Part shown: positions 5,999-8,409 of the stretch, piece after piece
Position numbering within the stretch: the first letter of the stretch is position 1
Layout: each line of letters begins with the position of its first letter
Source of the DNA: Verrucomicrobiales bacterium
GTDB taxonomy: Bacteria > Verrucomicrobiota > Verrucomicrobiia > Verrucomicrobiales > DEV007
NCBI GenBank assembly: GCA_007123695.1
Contig: SLGN01000250.1
Location: 1 to 8,409 of the forward strand
Direction: 5' to 3'
DNA: 8,409 bases
Translations under genes and position numbers: made by a program
Notes under the pieces: generated by a model
Told to the model about the DNA's origin: nothing
The model's input: the letters and a program-made list of their open reading frames with translations, nothing else
Databases searched by the model: none

Positions 5999-7576
5999 AT
6001 GAGTTCGCTCCTTCCTCCGCCCCTCGCCCGCCTTCTTCTCCTCTCCTCCGCAGTCGCCCTGCCCCTGGCCGCCGCCCCGACCGCCGAATGGCCCCAATGG
6101 CGCGGCCCTCAGCGCAACGGGATCGCGACCGGCGATGCCCACCTGCCCGAAGAGCTCAACGAAGAGCGGGGGCTGGAGAAAATCTGGGAAACCGGCGAGG
6201 AAATCCCCAGCGACCACTACGGCGGCCACGGCAGCGTCGCCGTCGCCGGTGGCCGAGTCTACCTGTCCGTCGTCTGGCACCGCGACGAGCCCACCGAAAC
6301 CCGCCGCATCGACGGCGACGTGCTCTCGAAGCTCGACTACCGCGGCACTGGATCGCTGCCCGACGAGATCATCGAGAAGATGGAGACCGACCGCCTCGGC
6401 CTGAGCCGACGCCTCCGCGGCGAGGCCCTCGAACAGTGGGCCCGAGAATGGGTGGAGACCCACATCGACGAGAAGACCCAGCTTTCCCTCGGCGGCTGGA
6501 TCATCGGTCGTTTCAAGAAGGGAGCCAACGCCATCCCCCTCCCCGTCTACGACACGCTCAGGACCGTCTCCAACCGAGTCTTCGAAAACCAGGCCGCGAT
6601 CGAGGCCTGGATCGACGAACAGGGCTTCGATCCCTCGGTGCGCGACCGAATCGTCCAAGCCATCCCCAACACGAAGAAGGTCGCGGACGACGTCGTCCTC
6701 TGCCTCGACGCCGAGACCGGCTCGGAGCTGTGGCGCTTCCAGTTCGCCGGCTACCCCAGCGGACGCGCCTCCTCCAGCACCCCGGCCGTCGTCGATGGAA
6801 AGGTCTACGCCGCGCTCAGCGAGCACCTTTACTGCCTCGACGCGGAATCGGGCGACATGGTCTGGTCCAGCCCCCTGGAAGGCAAAAAGGGCCCCGCCTC
6901 CTCCCCGCTCGTCGACGGGGGGCGCGTCTACCTCCTCGAAAACCGGCTCACCGCCTTCGACGCGGCCTCCGGCGAGGTCGTCTGGAGCAGCACCGAGGCG
7001 AAGGGATCGAACTCCTCCCCCGTGGTGTGGAACGACCTTGTCATCGCCAACTCGCAGGGCAAGGTGCTGGGCATCGACAGCAACAACGGCGAGACCGTTT
7101 GGAGCCTGCCCGGCGGCGGCGACGCCACCCCCGTGGTGGCCGACGACGTCCTGCTCGTGCTCAGCACCCTCGAGGGCCGAAACCTCGCCGCCTACGACCT
7201 CGGCGAAGGAGAACCGGAGGAACGATGGTCGATCGGCTTCCTCGCCCGGCGCTACAGCGGCAGCCCCCTTGTCTACGAAGGCGCCGTCTACCACCTCTGC
7301 GGCGACCGGCACCTCTGCCTCGACCTCGAGAGCGGCGAGATCCTCTGGGAGCGCGAGGCCCAGTCCTCCATCTCCTCGCCGCTTCTCGCCGACGGCAAGA
7401 TCCTCGTCTACGAGAATCGCGGCGGATTTCTGAGCATGATCCGCGCCTACCCCGGGGACTACCAGGACCTCGGGCGTGCCAAGGTCGGCGCGCTCTACTG
7501 CGCATCCCCCGCCATCGTGGGCGACACCATCTACCTGCGCACCGCCAAGTCCGTGGCCGCCTTCCGCTTCCGGTAG
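5999..7576 (+). CDS. Secreted PQQ-binding-like beta-propeller protein with helical insertion
   Basis: The 525-residue protein starts with a Sec signal peptide: Leu-rich core about residues 9-24, probable cleavage after LPLAAA at 21-26. Next comes WPQWRGPQRNG (31-41), the hallmark of a large secreted beta-propeller group common in planctomycetes and verrucomicrobia. Propeller blades show the repeated D-x-x-(S/T)G-x-x-x-W pattern: CLDAETGSELWRF (235-247), CLDAESGDMVW (279-289), AFDAASGEVVW (319-329), GIDSNNGETVW (358-368) and CLDLESGEILW (440-450). Between the first blade (about 78-92) and the rest lies a helix-rich insertion of about 130 residues (roughly 98-230) without repeats. The fold is shared by PQQ dehydrogenases and BamB; no dehydrogenase active site is visible here, so cofactor binding is unproven and an outer-envelope scaffold role is possible. 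ATG 5999 is chosen because it opens the signal peptide. An in-frame ATG at 5924 is less likely. Confidence 0.88.
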   Translation: MSSLLPPPLARLLLLSSAVALPLAAAPTAEWPQWRGPQRNGIATGDAHLPEELNEERGLEKIWETGEEIPSDHYGGHGSVAVAGGRVYLSVVWHRDEPTETRRIDGDVLSKLDYRGTGSLPDEIIEKMETDRLGLSRRLRGEALEQWAREWVETHIDEKTQLSLGGWIIGRFKKGANAIPLPVYDTLRTVSNRVFENQAAIEAWIDEQGFDPSVRDRIVQAIPNTKKVADDVVLCLDAETGSELWRFQFAGYPSGRASSSTPAVVDGKVYAALSEHLYCLDAESGDMVWSSPLEGKKGPASSPLVDGGRVYLLENRLTAFDAASGEVVWSSTEAKGSNSSPVVWNDLVIANSQGKVLGIDSNNGETVWSLPGGGDATPVVADDVLLVLSTLEGRNLAAYDLGEGEPEERWSIGFLARRYSGSPLVYEGAVYHLCGDRHLCLDLESGEILWEREAQSSISSPLLADGKILVYENRGGFLSMIRAYPGDYQDLGRAKVGALYCASPAIVGDTIYLRTAKSVAAFRFR

Positions 7577-7725
7577 AGTTTTCTCCCCGCCGCGACGAGA
7601 CGCGTGCGGCATACAGCCTTCACCGAGCGAGCATCACCGGACCTTCGGGCGGGAGCCCCTCCCCGTACGGTACCCACCCCCGCCGCAGGCATCCGCTCCC
7701 CAAGAGGATTTTTGCGGAAAAGGAC

Positions 7726-7753
7726 TTTACAGACAAGTCTGTCTGTTTATGTT
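7726..7753 (+). promoter_or_regulatory. Putative tetR promoter overlapping the operator
   Basis: TTTACA (7726-7731, 5 of 6 consensus bases) is separated by 16 bp from TATGTT (7748-7753, 4 of 6). The spacer is almost entirely the palindrome at 7729-7746, so a bound repressor would exclude RNA polymerase. Transcription would start near 7760, placing the ATG at 7764 at or very close to the 5' end of the mRNA. Confidence 0.5.
7729..7746. promoter_or_regulatory. TetR-type operator 1 (autoregulatory)
   Basis: An 18-bp palindrome with perfect 7-bp arms, ACAGACA-AGTC-TGTCTGT, sits 17 bp before the tetR start codon, inside its predicted promoter. Length and symmetry are typical of TetR-dimer operators. 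The inverted second copy at 8344-8361 agrees at 16 of 18 positions, which strongly suggests one protein recognises both. Confidence 0.8.
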
Positions 7754-7763
7754 GGGCGGGTCG

Positions 7764-8324
7764 ATGAAAAAACCCAACGCCAAGGAACGCATTCTAGAAA
7801 CCGCCGCCGGGCTTTTCTTTCAGCGCGGCTATTCCGGCGTCGGGATCAACGAGATCATCGAGAAGGCGGGCACGGCGAAAGCCAGCTTCTACCAGCACTA
7901 CCCGTCCAAGGAGTCCCTCTGCGAGGCCTGGCTCAAGTCCGTCCACGAGAAGTCCGAAGCCTTCGCCGAGACCCTGCTGGGCGGGCCCGGAAGCGCTTCC
8001 GAGAAGGCCGCCGCCTACTTCGAGCATCTCGAAAGGCTGCTCGTCGAGAGCGGCTACCGCGGCTGCCCCTACTCGAACACCGGCGCCCTCTCCGTCGAAA
8101 AAAGCCCCGGCATCTGCCGCCAGATCCGTCTCCACAAGGAATCCACCCGCCGACGCTTCCGTCAGATCGCCGCCCTCGCCATCGCCGATCCGGCCGAGGC
8201 CGAACTTGTCGGCGACACCCTTTTCGTCCTGCAGTCCGGCGCCATGGGCGAAGCGCAGAACCTCAGGGAAACCTGGCCCGTCGAGGTCGCCCGCCGCGCC
8301 GCCGTGGCCCTGCTGGAACGCTGA
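7764..8324 (+). CDS. TetR/AcrR-family transcriptional repressor
   Basis: TetR-family repressors bind operators as dimers and let go when a small ligand binds, or a cysteine reacts, in the C-terminal domain. This 186-residue protein, the family's usual length, has the N-terminal three-helix DNA-binding domain: RILETAAGLFFQRGYSGVGI at 9-28, then the helix-turn-helix INEIIEKAGTAKASFYQHYPSKESL at 28-52. The C-terminal half contains GYRGCPYSNTGALS (97-110). Its Cys101 sits where NemR-like members carry a conserved GC motif; in E. coli NemR that cysteine (Cys106) senses electrophiles. I choose the ATG at 7764; one at 7749 would add five residues but overlaps the predicted -10 box. The leader holds only a weak G-rich ribosome site. 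The matching palindromes before and after the gene indicate autorepression and control of the next gene. The inducer is unknown. Confidence 0.93.
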   Translation: MKKPNAKERILETAAGLFFQRGYSGVGINEIIEKAGTAKASFYQHYPSKESLCEAWLKSVHEKSEAFAETLLGGPGSASEKAAAYFEHLERLLVESGYRGCPYSNTGALSVEKSPGICRQIRLHKESTRRRFRQIAALAIADPAEAELVGDTLFVLQSGAMGEAQNLRETWPVEVARRAAVALLER

Positions 8325-8343
8325 ACGTTTTCTTAGCCCCGAA

Positions 8344-8361
8344 ACAGACAGACCTTTCTGT
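8344..8361. promoter_or_regulatory. TetR-type operator 2, upstream of the next gene
   Basis: ACAGACAGACCTTTCTGT matches the reverse complement of operator 1 at 16 of 18 positions. With flanking bases it forms AAACAGA-N8-TCTGTTT (8342-8363). It lies 20 bp after the tetR stop and 38 bp before the ATG at 8400, so it should control a promoter serving the downstream gene. I do not see a convincing -35/-10 pair here. Confidence 0.7.
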
Positions 8362-8399
8362 TTTCCGCCCCCCTCTTGCCGATCCCCCCTCCCCGACCG

Positions 8400-8409
8400 A
8401 TGACCGCCA
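8400..8409 (+). CDS. Possible start of the next gene (only three codons visible)
   Basis: An ATG at 8400-8402 is followed by ACC GCC (MTA) before the window ends. It lies 76 bp beyond the tetR stop and just after operator 2, the expected position for the repressor's target gene. There is no purine-rich ribosome binding site; the preceding bases are C-rich. Nothing can be said about the product from three codons. In comparable TetR circuits the target is often an efflux pump, reductase or detoxifying enzyme. Confidence 0.4.

Noticed and set aside
7650..7665. Short GGGAG-CCC-CTCCC hairpin downstream of the propeller gene
   Set aside because: A 5-bp stem with no T-tract in a GC-rich region is too weak to call as a terminator.
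7476..7763. Upstream part of the TetR reading frame
   Set aside because: It overlaps the propeller gene in another frame and crosses the operator and promoter; TetR homology begins after 7764.
5845..7767. 640-residue plus-strand frame overlapping the beta-propeller gene
   Set aside because: Extremely Arg/Pro-rich shadow frame without domains; the propeller frame has a signal peptide and clear repeats.
1..8409. CRISPR array, tRNA, insertion sequence or long direct repeat
   Set aside because: No regularly spaced repeats, cloverleaf candidates, transposase-like protein or terminal inverted repeats were seen on reading.

Overview
This is an 8.4 kb, GC-rich bacterial chromosomal segment with no rRNA, tRNA, insertion sequence or CRISPR array that I can see. 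The gene set suggests the PVC superphylum, most likely Verrucomicrobiota: a secreted PQQ-type beta-propeller carrying the WPQWRGP motif, a stand-alone LsrF-like aldolase/thiolase, a bactofilin, a family-4 glycosyltransferase and FHA and ExbB proteins, together with weak or absent Shine-Dalgarno sequences. This placement is inference; no phylogenetic marker is present.

Left part (1-1998): the 5' end of an ExbB/TolQ-type proton channel gene leaves the window on the minus strand. Divergent from it is a small FHA-domain protein with a good sigma70-like promoter that leaves almost no leader. It is followed by an lsrF homologue. A perfect 13-bp hairpin at 1967-1997 separates lsrF from the convergent gene cluster to its right.

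Middle part (2005-5854, all minus strand): a GTG-started family-4 glycosyltransferase, then a 302-residue membrane-anchored acidic protein of unknown function. After a gap containing what looks like a frameshifted gene remnant come a bactofilin with its own promoter and, 18 bp later, a sulfotransferase. A cell-envelope or polysaccharide theme is plausible (glycosyl transfer, sulfation, bactofilin scaffold, membrane-anchored acidic protein) but is inferred from context only.

Right part (5999-8409, plus strand): a secreted PQQ-like beta-propeller protein interrupted by a helical insertion, then a TetR-family repressor. The repressor gene is flanked by two matching palindromes (16 of 18 bases identical when one is inverted). 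One lies in the spacer of its own promoter. The other lies just ahead of a gene that starts at the right edge. This is the best-supported regulatory circuit in the window: autorepression plus control of the downstream gene. I see no convincing sign of a wholly new multi-gene system; the most notable unexplained items are the acidic membrane protein, the broken gene remnant and the paired TetR operators.
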